In this document: piece after piece, positions 50,345-60,047 of the stretch
Layout of the letters: each line of letters opens with the position of its first letter
Position numbering within the stretch: the stretch's first letter is position 1
Source: JBLZUR01 sp048565625
GTDB lineage: Bacteria; Pseudomonadota; Alphaproteobacteria; Sphingomonadales; Sphingomonadaceae
Direction: 5' to 3'
DNA length: 64,000 nt
NCBI RefSeq assembly: GCF_048565625.1
Contig: NZ_JBLZUR010000002.1
Location: forward strand, 2,232,001 to 2,296,000
Position numbers and translations under genes: made by a program
The notes under the pieces: generated by a model
The model's input: only the letters and a program-made list of their open reading frames with translations
The model's database searches: none
What the model was told of the DNA's origin: nothing

Positions 50345-53300
50345 TTGCGCATCCGGCGGCTGAAGCTCGCCGGGTTCAAGAGCTTCGTCGAACCCGCCGA
50401 ACTGCATATCGAGCCGGGGCTGACCGGCGTCGTCGGGCCGAACGGCTGCGGCAAGTCCAACCTGTTCGAAGCGATCCGCTGGGTGATGGGCGAGGGTTCG
50501 CCGAAGTCGCTGCGCGGCGGCGGCATGGAGGACGTGATCTTCGCGGGCACCAGCACCCGCCCGGCGCGCAACTTCGCCGAGGTGCAGATGCTGGTCGAGG
50601 ATGCCGGCGGCGTGCATGGCCCCGGCGAGATCGAGGTGGTGCGGCGCATCGAGCGGGGTGCCGGCTCCGCCTACCGCCTGAACGGCCGCGACGTGCGGCA
50701 GAAGGACGTCGCCCTCCTCTTCGCCGATTCCGCGACCGGAGCGCATTCCCCTGCCCTTGTCAGCCAAGGCCGTATCGCCGCCGTCATCGCCGCCAAGCCG
50801 CAGCAGCGGCGCGAGATGCTGGAGGAGGCGGCGGGGATCGCCGGCCTCCACGTCCGGCGCAAGGATGCCGAGCAGAAGCTGCGTGCGACCGAGGCGAACC
50901 TCGTGCGGCTGGACGAGGTGATCGGCGACATGGAGGCGCGGGCCAATGCGCTCCGCCGACAGGCAAAGGCGGCGGAGCGGTACCGGCAGCTTTCAGAACG
51001 TATCCGTGTGGCCGAGGCGCGGGCGATCTTCGCCCGCTGGCGCGAGGCGGCGGAAGCGGCGGACAAGGCGAAGAAGGAGGCCGAGGCGGCCGAGGCCCTC
51101 GTCGCAGTCACCGCCGAGGCGCAGCGCGATGCGGCGGCGCTGGCGGGCGAGGCGGCCCGGGTGCTGGCCGATGCGAGGGCCTGGGCCGAGCGGGCGCGGG
51201 AGAATGCGCTGGCGCTGACCCACAAGCTGCAGACGTTGGCGACCGAGCGGCAGACGTTGACCGCGAGGCTTGACCAGCTGGCGGCATTGGCCCGCGATCT
51301 CGCCGCCGACCGGGAACGCGAAGGCGCGCTGGCCAATGACGCGGCGGCGGCGCTGGAGCGGCTGAAGGATGAGCAGGCCGCGCTCGAAAGGGCGATCGTC
51401 GAGGGCGAAGCCGGGCAGGTCGCGCAGAAGGAGGCGCTGGCCGGGGCCGAACGGACCCTCCGCGATGCCGAGGTCGCCTTGTCGCAGGCGCTTGCGGCGC
51501 AAGCCGCCGAACAGGCCGACGCGCGCGTCGCCCGCGCCGCCGCCCAGTCCGCTCAGGAGCGGCTGCGGCGGGCAGAGGCGGAGGTCGCGCGCGTGGAGCA
51601 GGAGCGCGCAGCGATCGGCGACCCAGCCCCGCATGAGGCGGGCCGGATCGCGGCGACGGAAGCCAAGGCCAAGGCTGCTCTGGACAGCGAAGCCGCGCGT
51701 GAAGCGATCGCCGTGGCGGAGCGGGATCGCGAGGCGGCGGCGAGCGCGCGCGAGGCGGCGGAAACCGCAGTGGCGGCAGCAAACGCGGCTCTTTCCGCGC
51801 TCCGATCCGAACGCACCGCGCTGATTCGGGTCGTGGAAGGCGGCAAGTCTTCGGCCGATGCGGCGCTGTCCCGCCTCACGGTGAAGCCGGGCTACGAGCG
51901 CGCTCTGGCGGCGGCGTTCGGAGACGATTTGAACGCGAGCATCGGCGGCAGCGGCGAGCGGCGCTGGGATGGAGCGGCGATCTCCGGCGATCCGGCGCTT
52001 CCGACCGGCACGACCGCGCTCGCCGATGTGGTGACCGCCCCGCCCGAACTCGCCCGCCGCCTCGCACAGATCGCCGTCGTGGATAGCGACGACGGACAGC
52101 CGCTCGCCGCCGGACAGCGGCTCGTCACGCGCGACGGCGTGTTGCGCCGTTGGGACGGCTTCCGCAGCGCGGGCGAAGGTGCCGCCGCTGCCGACCGCCT
52201 GATCCGTGCCAATCGCCTTGCGGAGATCGACGCCGCCCTGCCCGCCGCCGAGCAGGCCGCGACGAAGGCGCAGGCCGAGGGCGCCGCCGCTCGCGAGGCG
52301 GTCACCGCCGCTGGACAGGCCGCCGCCGCTGCACGCACCCGCCTCTCGCAGGCGGAGGATGCCGCCCGTCGCGCCGCGCGTGAGGAGGATGCGGCTCAGG
52401 CGGCGATCGATCGCATCGCGGTACGGCGCGGCGACCTCGCCCAGCGCGCCGAACGGGTGACCGCCGATCTGGCCGAGGCAAAGGCGGAGGCGGATCGCAC
52501 CGCCGCCGCCCTCCTCGCCCTCCCCGACGATTCCGCCTCCCGCGCGCGCGTCGACGCACTGAACGCAGCCGCGCGCCATGACCGGCAGAAGGTCGCCGCG
52601 CTGTCCGCGGAACTCGCCGCGGCGGGTGAGCGCATCCAGCGCGCGCGGGATCGGATCGCCAACGCGAAGGGCGAGGCGACCGGCTGGCGCACTCGCGCTG
52701 GTGACGCCGCCCGCCGCACAGCCGAGATGGCCAAGCGCATCGAGGCGGCGGAGGCGGAGGCCGCACGCCTCGCCGACCGCCCGGATGCGCTCGCCGCCGA
52801 GATCGCCAGGGTCGAAGCGGAGACCGCCAATGCGCGCGGCAAGTCGGATGCCGCCCGTGCCGACGAGACCAAGGCGGAGGTCGCGCTTCGTCAGGCCGAG
52901 GAGCGCGCCGCCAAGGCGGGCGAAGCCTTCGCCACCGCCCGCGAGGCCCGCGCCGGCTGCGCCGCCCGCGCGGAATCGCAGGAACAACGCCGTGTCGAGG
53001 CCAGCCGGCTGTCGGGCGAGCGTTTCGAATGCCCGGCCGTCGTCCTGCCCGAGAAGATCGGCTTCCCAAGCGCCGAGGTGGGCGATGCCGCCGCCGAACA
53101 GGCCGCGCATGACCGGCTCTATTCGGAGCGCGACCGCCTCGGCCCGGTCAATCTCGTCGCCGACACCGAACTGGCGGGCCTGGAGGGCGAGGCGACCCGC
53201 AACGCCGCCGAGCGCGTTGAACTCGGCGAGGCGGTGAACCGGCTGCGCGGATCGATCGGCAGCCTCAATCGCGAGGGCCGCGCCCGCCTGCTCGCCGCCT

Positions 53301-53764
53301 TCGAGGCGGTGGACGGCCATTTCCGCCGCCTGTTCACCACCCTGTTCGAAGGCGGGCAGGCGCATCTGGAGCTGATCGATTCGGACGATCCGCTGGAGGC
53401 GGGGCTGGAGATCATGGCCCAGCCGCCCGGCAAGAAGCTCGGCTCCCTCACCCTCCTGTCCGGCGGGGAGCAGGCGCTGACCGCCGTCGCGCTGATCTTC
53501 GGCCTCTTCCTGACCAACCCAGCGCCGATCTGCGTACTGGACGAAGTCGACGCGCCGCTGGACGACGCGAATATCGAGCGTTTCTGCGACATGCTGGACC
53601 GGATGACGCGGGAGACGGAGACCCGCTACCTGATCGTCACCCACAATGCCGTGACGATGAGCCGTATGCACCGCCTGTTCGGCGTGACCATGATCGAACG
53701 CGGGGTCAGCCGCCTCGTCTCGGTGGATCTCGGCGGCGCGGAGAGACTGCTCGCGGCGGAGTAA
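50345..53764 (+). CDS. smc: Chromosome segregation protein SMC
   Basis: This 1139-residue SMC starts at a TTG. The N-terminal ATPase half has Walker A (GPNGCGKSNLFEAIRW). A long Ala/Glu/Arg-rich coiled coil (about 170-480) leads to a hinge (about 500-620) and returns (about 630-950). The C-terminal half has the signature LLSGGEQALTAVALIF and Walker B (CVLDEVDAPLDDAN). With ScpA and ScpB it organises the chromosome. It lies 22 bp after the second DsbA gene. Confidence 0.95.
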   Translation: MRIRRLKLAGFKSFVEPAELHIEPGLTGVVGPNGCGKSNLFEAIRWVMGEGSPKSLRGGGMEDVIFAGTSTRPARNFAEVQMLVEDAGGVHGPGEIEVVRRIERGAGSAYRLNGRDVRQKDVALLFADSATGAHSPALVSQGRIAAVIAAKPQQRREMLEEAAGIAGLHVRRKDAEQKLRATEANLVRLDEVIGDMEARANALRRQAKAAERYRQLSERIRVAEARAIFARWREAAEAADKAKKEAEAAEALVAVTAEAQRDAAALAGEAARVLADARAWAERARENALALTHKLQTLATERQTLTARLDQLAALARDLAADREREGALANDAAAALERLKDEQAALERAIVEGEAGQVAQKEALAGAERTLRDAEVALSQALAAQAAEQADARVARAAAQSAQERLRRAEAEVARVEQERAAIGDPAPHEAGRIAATEAKAKAALDSEAAREAIAVAERDREAAASAREAAETAVAAANAALSALRSERTALIRVVEGGKSSADAALSRLTVKPGYERALAAAFGDDLNASIGGSGERRWDGAAISGDPALPTGTTALADVVTAPPELARRLAQIAVVDSDDGQPLAAGQRLVTRDGVLRRWDGFRSAGEGAAAADRLIRANRLAEIDAALPAAEQAATKAQAEGAAAREAVTAAGQAAAAARTRLSQAEDAARRAAREEDAAQAAIDRIAVRRGDLAQRAERVTADLAEAKAEADRTAAALLALPDDSASRARVDALNAAARHDRQKVAALSAELAAAGERIQRARDRIANAKGEATGWRTRAGDAARRTAEMAKRIEAAEAEAARLADRPDALAAEIARVEAETANARGKSDAARADETKAEVALRQAEERAAKAGEAFATAREARAGCAARAESQEQRRVEASRLSGERFECPAVVLPEKIGFPSAEVGDAAAEQAAHDRLYSERDRLGPVNLVADTELAGLEGEATRNAAERVELGEAVNRLRGSIGSLNREGRARLLAAFEAVDGHFRRLFTTLFEGGQAHLELIDSDDPLEAGLEIMAQPPGKKLGSLTLLSGGEQALTAVALIFGLFLTNPAPICVLDEVDAPLDDANIERFCDMLDRMTRETETRYLIVTHNAVTMSRMHRLFGVTMIERGVSRLVSVDLGGAERLLAAE

Positions 53765-53806
53765 GCCGTTGATGACTTGGGCGCTCTTGCCGCTTATCAT
53801 CCCGAT

Positions 53807-56800
53807 ATGAGCACCACGCTGGAGCCTGTCGCCGATCCCGTCCTCGCCGGAGGGATGAAGCAGGCGATCGCGGATTTCGACTGGGCGACGACGCCGCTCG
53901 GCGACATGGAAAGCTGGCCGCAGTCGCTCCGCACGGCCGTCGAGATCATCACGTCGGCGCGGTTCGCGATGTGCATGGCCTGGGGGCCGGAACTCACCTT
54001 CCTCTACAACGACGCCTATGCGCCGATCCTCGGCGCGCGGCATCCATCTGCCCTGGGGCGGCGCCTTCCCGATATCTGGCCGGATGTGTGGCCGGACATC
54101 GTCGCGCCGGTCGAGGCGGTGATGGCCGGGGAGTCCGTCGCCTTCGAGCGCCTCCACCTCGTCATGACGCGAAACGGCTATGACGAGGATACCTGGTGGG
54201 ACTTCGCCTACAGCCCGCTTCGGGACGAGAGCGGTGCGGTTGCCGGTCTGCTGGACGTCGTCATGGACGCCACGGCGACCGTCCTGAACGAACGCCGGCT
54301 CCAGCAGGAACAGGTTCGCCTGACCGAGAGCGAGCGACGCTTCCGCGCGCTGGTCGATGCCTCCGCGGAGGTGATCTACCGTGCGAATGCCGAGTTCGAC
54401 GCTATTCAGCACCTCGACGGGGTGGCTTTCCGGCCGGGTGCCGACAAGCCGCTGACGCACTGGATCGACACCTTTATCCATGAGGACGATCAGGCGCTCG
54501 TCCGCGCCGAGGTCGAGCGTGCGGTCGCCAGTCGCGAGGAACTCACCGTAGAGCATCGCATGCGCAATGCGGACGGATCGACCAGCTGGATCCTGTCCCG
54601 CGCCATCCCGATCATCGGCGACGATGGCGGGGTGGTCGAGTGGTTCGGCACCGCCACGGACGTGACGGCGGCGCATGCCGCGCGCGACGCACTGGCGAGC
54701 AGCAAGGAGAAGCTGGAGCTCGCGACCCAAGCCGCCCGGATGGGGCAGTTCGATTATTGGCCGCAGACCGGCGTGCTCGAATGGGACGATCGCTGCCGAG
54801 CCTTGTTCGGCCTGACGCCAGGCGCGCCGGTCACTTACGAGAGCGCCTATGTCGCGGGCCTGCACCCGGACGACCGGAAGCGCGCGACGGAAGCGGTGGT
54901 GGCCTCGCTCGACCCCGCCGGCAATCACGTCTTCGACACCGAATACCGCACGATCGGCATCGAAGACGGCGTGTTGCGACACATCCATGCGCAAGGCGTG
55001 GTGCTGTTCGACGGCGACCGCGCGGTGCGGCTGATCGGCACCGTGCAGGACGTCTCGGCGGAGCGGCAGCGCGAGGCGGCGCTTCGCGAAACGGAGGAGC
55101 GGCTCCGCCTTGCCAACCGCGCCACCAACGATGCGATCTGGGACTGGGATTTGCTGGGCGACCACGTCCTATGGAACGAGGCGATCCGCAGCGGCTATGG
55201 CCATGACCTGCCCGACGGCACGTCCGATGGCGGCTGGTGGATCGAACATATCCACCCCGATGATCGCCCGCGTATCGACCGGAGCATTCATGCCGTGATC
55301 GAGGGGGGCGGCACCGAGTGGCGGGACGAATACCGCTTCCGCCGAGCCGACGGCAGCTATGCGGACATCAAGGACCGGGGATCGCTGATCCGCGATGCGG
55401 AGGGCCGCGCCGTCAGGATGATCGGCGCGATGCTCGACCAGACCGATCGCAAGGACATAGAGCGCGAACTCGCGGAGGTCGTCGAGGAACGCACCCGTGA
55501 GCGCGACCAGATCTGGCAAGCGACGCCCGACATGCTCTGCGTCGCCACCTTCGATGGGCATTTCCGCGCGCTGAACCCCGCCTGGGAGGAGACGCTCGGG
55601 TTCAGCGAGGCCGAGCTTGTCGGCCAGCCGTTCATGAAGTTCGTCCACCCGGACGATGCCGAGGCGACCAGCGCGATAATGAGCGGCCTGGTGGCGGGGC
55701 AGAGCATTTTCGGGTTCGAGAACCGCTATCGGGCGCTCGGCGGGCGATATGTCTGGCTCAACTGGAATGCGGTGCCGCGCGGCGACCTCATCTACTCCGT
55801 CGTTCGCGACGTCACGGCGGCGCACGAACAGGCGGATGCGCTCGCCGCGGCCGAGGACCAGCTGCGCCAGGCGCAGAAGATGGAGGCCGTGGGCCAGCTG
55901 ACCGGCGGCATCGCCCACGACTTCAACAACATGCTGACCGGCGTGCTCGGCTCTCTGGAACTGCTGCGCCGCTACATCGCCGAGGGCCGCAGCGACCGGA
56001 TCGACCGCTATATCGAGGCCGCCGCCACCTCGGCCCAGCGCGCCGCCGCGCTTACCCAGCGGCTCCTCGCCTTCTCCCGCCGCCAGTCGCTCGACGTGCA
56101 GCCGGTCGACGTGAACGCGACCGTCCGGGGGATGGAGGACCTGCTGAACCGCACGCTCGGCGAAGCGACGGCGCTGCACCTCGATCTCGATCCCGACGCC
56201 TGGGCGGCGGTGACGGATGCGAACCAGCTGGAAAGTGCGCTCCTCAATCTCGCGATCAACGCGCGTGACGCGATGCCGGCGGGCGGACGGCTCACCGTCA
56301 GAAGCACCAACGTGACGCTGGACGAGGCGGCCGTCCGCTATCTGGACGACGTCACGCCGGGCGATTACGTGGCGATCGCGGTTGCCGACACCGGCATGGG
56401 CATGAGCGAGCAGGTCGTCGCCAAGGCCTTCGATCCGTTCTTCACCACCAAGCCGATCGGCCAGGGCACCGGGCTCGGCCTGTCTATGATCTACGGTTTC
56501 GCGCGCCAATCCGGCGGTCATGTCGGCATCGATTCGGCGCTCGGCGCCGGCACCACCGTCACCCTGTACCTGCCGCGCCATGCAGGGGAGGTCTCCTCGG
56601 CTCCGCCAAGCGTGGTCGGCCCGATGCCGGCCGGCAGGGGCGAGTGCATCATGGTGGTGGAGGACGATCCCGCCGTCCGGATGCTGATCGTTGATGTGCT
56701 GGAGAACCTCGGCTACGACGTCATCACTGCGGCGGACGGACGGCAGGCGATCGCCATGCTGGATGAGCGGCCAGCCATCCGCCTGCTCGTCACCGATGTC

Positions 56801-57013
56801 GGCCTGCCGGGCGTGAACGGTCGCCAGGTCGCCGCCCATGCGCGGGAGAAGCTGCCGGGGCTGCGCGTCCTCTTCGTCACCGGCTATGCCGAACAGGCGG
56901 CGAACCGCGCAAGCTTCCTGGTGGAGGGGACGGACATGATCCTGAAGCCTTTCCCCCTCGACATCCTCGCCGCCAAGGTTCGCGAGATGGTGGAGGGCGC
57001 CGCGACCGCGTGA
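53807..57013 (+). CDS. Hybrid sensor histidine kinase with several PAS domains and a receiver
   Basis: From ATG 53807 the protein is 1068 residues and soluble. It has a PAS-like start typical of blue-light/PAS kinases in alphaproteobacteria (WATTPLGDMESWPQSL), four further PAS/PAC units (about 170 to 680), a HisKA domain with GGIAHDFNNMLTG, a HATPase with NLAINARDAM and ADTGMGMS, and a C-terminal receiver with the phospho-acceptor in LLVTDVGLPGVNG and Lys in ILKPFP. The input signal and output partner are unknown. Its stop overlaps the next start by four bases. Confidence 0.9.
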   Translation: MSTTLEPVADPVLAGGMKQAIADFDWATTPLGDMESWPQSLRTAVEIITSARFAMCMAWGPELTFLYNDAYAPILGARHPSALGRRLPDIWPDVWPDIVAPVEAVMAGESVAFERLHLVMTRNGYDEDTWWDFAYSPLRDESGAVAGLLDVVMDATATVLNERRLQQEQVRLTESERRFRALVDASAEVIYRANAEFDAIQHLDGVAFRPGADKPLTHWIDTFIHEDDQALVRAEVERAVASREELTVEHRMRNADGSTSWILSRAIPIIGDDGGVVEWFGTATDVTAAHAARDALASSKEKLELATQAARMGQFDYWPQTGVLEWDDRCRALFGLTPGAPVTYESAYVAGLHPDDRKRATEAVVASLDPAGNHVFDTEYRTIGIEDGVLRHIHAQGVVLFDGDRAVRLIGTVQDVSAERQREAALRETEERLRLANRATNDAIWDWDLLGDHVLWNEAIRSGYGHDLPDGTSDGGWWIEHIHPDDRPRIDRSIHAVIEGGGTEWRDEYRFRRADGSYADIKDRGSLIRDAEGRAVRMIGAMLDQTDRKDIERELAEVVEERTRERDQIWQATPDMLCVATFDGHFRALNPAWEETLGFSEAELVGQPFMKFVHPDDAEATSAIMSGLVAGQSIFGFENRYRALGGRYVWLNWNAVPRGDLIYSVVRDVTAAHEQADALAAAEDQLRQAQKMEAVGQLTGGIAHDFNNMLTGVLGSLELLRRYIAEGRSDRIDRYIEAAATSAQRAAALTQRLLAFSRRQSLDVQPVDVNATVRGMEDLLNRTLGEATALHLDLDPDAWAAVTDANQLESALLNLAINARDAMPAGGRLTVRSTNVTLDEAAVRYLDDVTPGDYVAIAVADTGMGMSEQVVAKAFDPFFTTKPIGQGTGLGLSMIYGFARQSGGHVGIDSALGAGTTVTLYLPRHAGEVSSAPPSVVGPMPAGRGECIMVVEDDPAVRMLIVDVLENLGYDVITAADGRQAIAMLDERPAIRLLVTDVGLPGVNGRQVAAHAREKLPGLRVLFVTGYAEQAANRASFLVEGTDMILKPFPLDILAAKVREMVEGAATA

Positions 57014-58048
57014 TCGGCGCGCTGGCTCTCGCTCTGCTCGCTGTCGCCTCGATCGGCGAGATGCACCGCGTGACGCAGCAGCCGAGCGGAAAGGTCCGCG
57101 ACGCGCGCCAGGCCACCAGCCTGCGCGTCACCGCCTGGTATCGCGCAGCAGCGGGCGCGCGGGAGACCTCGATCGACATCGGACCGTCCGGCCGTCCGTT
57201 CTTCGCCCTCGGTCCGGTGGCAATGGACGGGGCCTTCGCCGACGGGGTCCGCCGGCCGGTCATCCTCCTCTCGCACGGTTTCGGCGGATCGGCGCGCGCG
57301 ATGGCCTGGTTCGGAAAGGCGCTGGCCGGGCGCGGCTATGTTGTCGTCGCCGTCGATCACCCCGGCAACAATGGCATCGATCAGATGACCGCGCCCGGTG
57401 CGGCGTTGTGGTGGGAACGCGCGGAGGATCTCAAGCTCGCTCTCCGCGCGGTGGCCGCCGACGCGGTGATCGGCCCGCATCTCGACACGCGGCGGATCGG
57501 CGTCGCCGGCTTTTCGCTCGGCGGGCTGACGGCGCTGATCGCTGGCGGCGCGCGGGTCAGCCCGGAGAATGTCGAGCGGTTCTGCCGCGAGCGGCCGGAC
57601 GATGGCATCTGCCGCCCGCAGATCGAGTTCGCAGTAAGCGCCGCACAGGCTCGCGACGTGTTCGAAGATCCCAAGCTGAAATCCGAAACCAACGACGCGC
57701 GCGCCGATCACTCCGTGCCAGGCGTGCGGGCGGTCTTCGCGATGGCGCCGGTGGTCCAACCGCTCGATCCCGCCAGCCTCCGCCGCTTCGGCAAGCCACT
57801 GTCGATCGTCGTCGGGGCGGATGACGTGACGGTGCCGGCCAGGACGCAGGCGGAGGTCGCCAAGGCGCTGGTGCCCGGGGGCGAAGCTGGAGCTGCTGCC
57901 CGGCGTTACCCATTACAGCTTCCTCGGCCTCTGCACGGCGGAGGGGCGGCGCGCCGAACCCGCCTGTCGGAACGCGACGCGGCAGGAGGAGGCGCACGCT
58001 GGCGCGATCACCGCCGCGCTGGCGCTGTTCGAGGGCGCGCTTCGGTAA
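57010..58048 (+). pseudogene. Exported alpha/beta-hydrolase (dienelactone hydrolase-like) with a frameshift
   Basis: The gene starts at GTG 57010, with a short signal-like segment and an alpha/beta-hydrolase body: LLSHGFGGSARAM and the nucleophile in GVAGFSLGG, then VVGADDVTVPA. After GTGCCC a run of five G (57877-57881) breaks the frame. Removing one G restores the expected end: KLELLPGVTHYSFLG, with the catalytic His, through to a TAA at 58046-58048. As it stands the frame runs on out of register to 58140. This is either a pseudogene or a sequencing error in the G run. Confidence 0.82.
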
Positions 58049-58052
58049 CCGT

Positions 58053-59438
58053 CTACGCCACGGCCGCCTGCCGGATGTCCTCGACGAAGCGAGCGAACTC
58101 CTCCTCCGCCGCCGCCTTGTCGGGCAGGCGTAGTAGGTAGCTGGGATGCACCGTCACCCAGGCCTTGCCGCCATCGGGCAGGTCATGCGGACGCCCGCGC
58201 ATGCCGGAGATCGTCACCACCTTGCCGAACAGCGACCGCGCCGCAGTGGCACCCAGCGCCACCGTCACCGGCGGGCGGATCAGCACGCGTTCCTGGTCGA
58301 TCCACCAGCGGCATGCGTCGATCTCCGGTCCCTGCGGCTTGGAATGGATGCGGCGCTTGCCCCGCTGCTCGAACTTGAAGTGCTTGACGGCATTGGTGAC
58401 GTAGACGGTCGATCGGTCCACCCCCGCCTGCGCCAGCGCGCGATCGAACACTTGGCCCGCCGGTCCGACGAAGGGCTTGCCCGCAAGGTCCTCCTGATCG
58501 CCCGGCTGTTCGCCGACGAACATCACGCGCGCGTCCACCGGTCCTTCGCCGAAGACGGTCTGCGTCGCGTCCTTGTAGAGGTGACAACGCGTGCAGCCCG
58601 CCGCCTCTTGCCGGAGCGCCGCCCAGGCACCTTGCGAGTTGCCGCCCGCCACCGCCGCGATTTTTTCTTCCGCCGCCGCGATCATCCCGCTCTCCCGCGC
58701 CTGCGCATTGGCGATCAGGCCGGGGACAAGGGCGGTCTCCGGCATGTTCTTCCAGTACTTCTTGGGCATTTCCTTCAGCATCGCGCCGACCTTCACCCGC
58801 GCCGGGTTGAAGATCGATGCGTAATAGGTGCGCCATGTGTTCTCGACGGGATCGCCCTCGGGCGCGTCGCCTTTGGTCGCACCCGGCCCTTCGGTCAGCG
58901 TCGCGCCGTCCCAATGCACCGACACCTCCGGCGTTAGGATCGACCAGCGCATCGAGGCGAAGCGGCGCATGAAGAAGCCTGCATTGGCGCGGACGATGTG
59001 ATGCTCGGGCTCGAACCAGGCGACGAAGCGCGGGCCCTCCTCATCGGCGACCTCGCGGAAGCGGAGGAAGGCGCGCATCTTGTGGATGTCGCGGCGGACC
59101 TGCTTGGCGAACTCCTCCAGCCGCCGGCGCAGCGGATCGGCTGCGTCGGCGATCAGCCCCGGCTCGGCGCGCAGCCGCCAAAGAAAGGCGTAGAGGAGCG
59201 CGAAACGCTGGGGATCGGAATGCAGCACGACGTCACGTGCAAGATCGACAAAGGCGCGCGGCACGGAGAACTGCCCATCGGCCGGCGCCTCCCGCACCGC
59301 CTCGTCGGCGAAAAGATCGCCGTTATCACCCGCCTGCCACACGACGTCGCCCGGCGGAACCGCCGCCAAAGCGAGGCTGCGGGCGGCATCGCGCCACCCC
59401 TCGAAGTCATCCTCGGCGGCGAGGTGGACGGCCCGCAT
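58053..59438 (-). CDS. UdgX-type uracil-DNA glycosylase fused to a DUF4130 domain
   Basis: This 461-residue protein has an N-terminal DUF4130 domain (about 1-245) and a C-terminal family-4-like uracil-DNA glycosylase (about 270-455). The latter shows GEQPGDQEDLAGKPFVGPAG, the UdgX-specific loop KRRIHSKP with His365, and VHPSYLLR. In UdgX this His attacks the sugar and leaves the enzyme covalently bound to the uracil site. Fe-S ligands Cys282, Cys285 and Cys376 are visible; the remaining position seems to be His353. The radical SAM protein gene that usually precedes this fusion is absent here. Confidence 0.9.
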   Translation of the reverse strand: MRAVHLAAEDDFEGWRDAARSLALAAVPPGDVVWQAGDNGDLFADEAVREAPADGQFSVPRAFVDLARDVVLHSDPQRFALLYAFLWRLRAEPGLIADAADPLRRRLEEFAKQVRRDIHKMRAFLRFREVADEEGPRFVAWFEPEHHIVRANAGFFMRRFASMRWSILTPEVSVHWDGATLTEGPGATKGDAPEGDPVENTWRTYYASIFNPARVKVGAMLKEMPKKYWKNMPETALVPGLIANAQARESGMIAAAEEKIAAVAGGNSQGAWAALRQEAAGCTRCHLYKDATQTVFGEGPVDARVMFVGEQPGDQEDLAGKPFVGPAGQVFDRALAQAGVDRSTVYVTNAVKHFKFEQRGKRRIHSKPQGPEIDACRWWIDQERVLIRPPVTVALGATAARSLFGKVVTISGMRGRPHDLPDGGKAWVTVHPSYLLRLPDKAAAEEEFARFVEDIRQAAVA

Positions 59439-59461
59439 CTACGTGCTTGATGAGCGGGAGA

Positions 59462-59914
59462 TTACCGCGCCCGCTCCAGCTCGGCCGGCTTCCGCTCGTC
59501 GAATTTCTCGCCCAGCTCCGCCTGCGTCTCCGCGTCGAGTTCCTTCGCGGCTTCCGGGAACATCTCCTCCTCTTCCTCATCGATATGGTGCGTGTAGCGA
59601 TGCTTCATATGCGCATAGCACTCGCGCCATTCATCCGAGTCGGGAGCCATGTCGCTCAGCTTCTTGAGGTAATCCTCGATCTCCTTGTGCTCGGCCACCG
59701 AATGCTGTGCCTCGTGGCGAAGCTCCGGATCGGCGAGCATCGTGGCGTAGAGCGACTCCTCTTCCGCCGCGGCATGGGCGGTGACCTCGACCTTGAAGTT
59801 CGCGAGCAGGTCGCCCCGCGTCTGGCCATCCGCCGCCGCGTCGATCTCACCGAGCAGGCGGCGGTGCAGGTCGTGGTCCTGCTTCAGCTTCAGAAAGATC
59901 TCGGCCTCGGCCAT
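59462..59914 (-). CDS. Hemerythrin-domain protein
   Basis: From ATG 59914, with an AAGGAGAG ribosome site, this 150-residue cytoplasmic protein has hemerythrin/HHE motifs: KQDHDLHRRLL, HAAAEEESLY, HSVAEHKEIEDYL and HIDEEEEEMFP. These give the His/Glu set for a di-iron site. The acidic C-terminal part is typical of stress-linked hemerythrins. A GGAAC-N17-GGTT site 28 bp upstream suggests EcfG control. It lies 23 bp before the UdgX gene on the same strand, so the two may be co-transcribed under stress. Confidence 0.88.
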   Translation of the reverse strand: MAEAEIFLKLKQDHDLHRRLLGEIDAAADGQTRGDLLANFKVEVTAHAAAEEESLYATMLADPELRHEAQHSVAEHKEIEDYLKKLSDMAPDSDEWRECYAHMKHRYTHHIDEEEEEMFPEAAKELDAETQAELGEKFDERKPAELERAR

Positions 59915-59941
59915 GCGTGCTCTCCTTGGGATCAAGGGATG

Positions 59942-59967
59942 AACCGGCGGCACGCGTAAACTGTTCC
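59942..59967 (-). promoter_or_regulatory. Candidate EcfG-type promoter for hemerythrin
   Basis: On the minus strand GGAAC (59967-59963), a 17-base spacer and GGTT (59945-59942) give one mismatch to the consensus. Transcription would begin about 20 nt before the ATG. The plus strand of the same segment reads TGAAC-N17-TGTT toward the GGDEF gene, a weaker mirror as at nepR/phyR. Confidence 0.55.
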
Positions 59968-60047
59968 TGTCGCGACGGATTCGCATGCCCCGTTACGAGT
60001 TATTCACCAATTTTCGCCATTGGGCGTCTGGTTAACGGAGGCTGATC

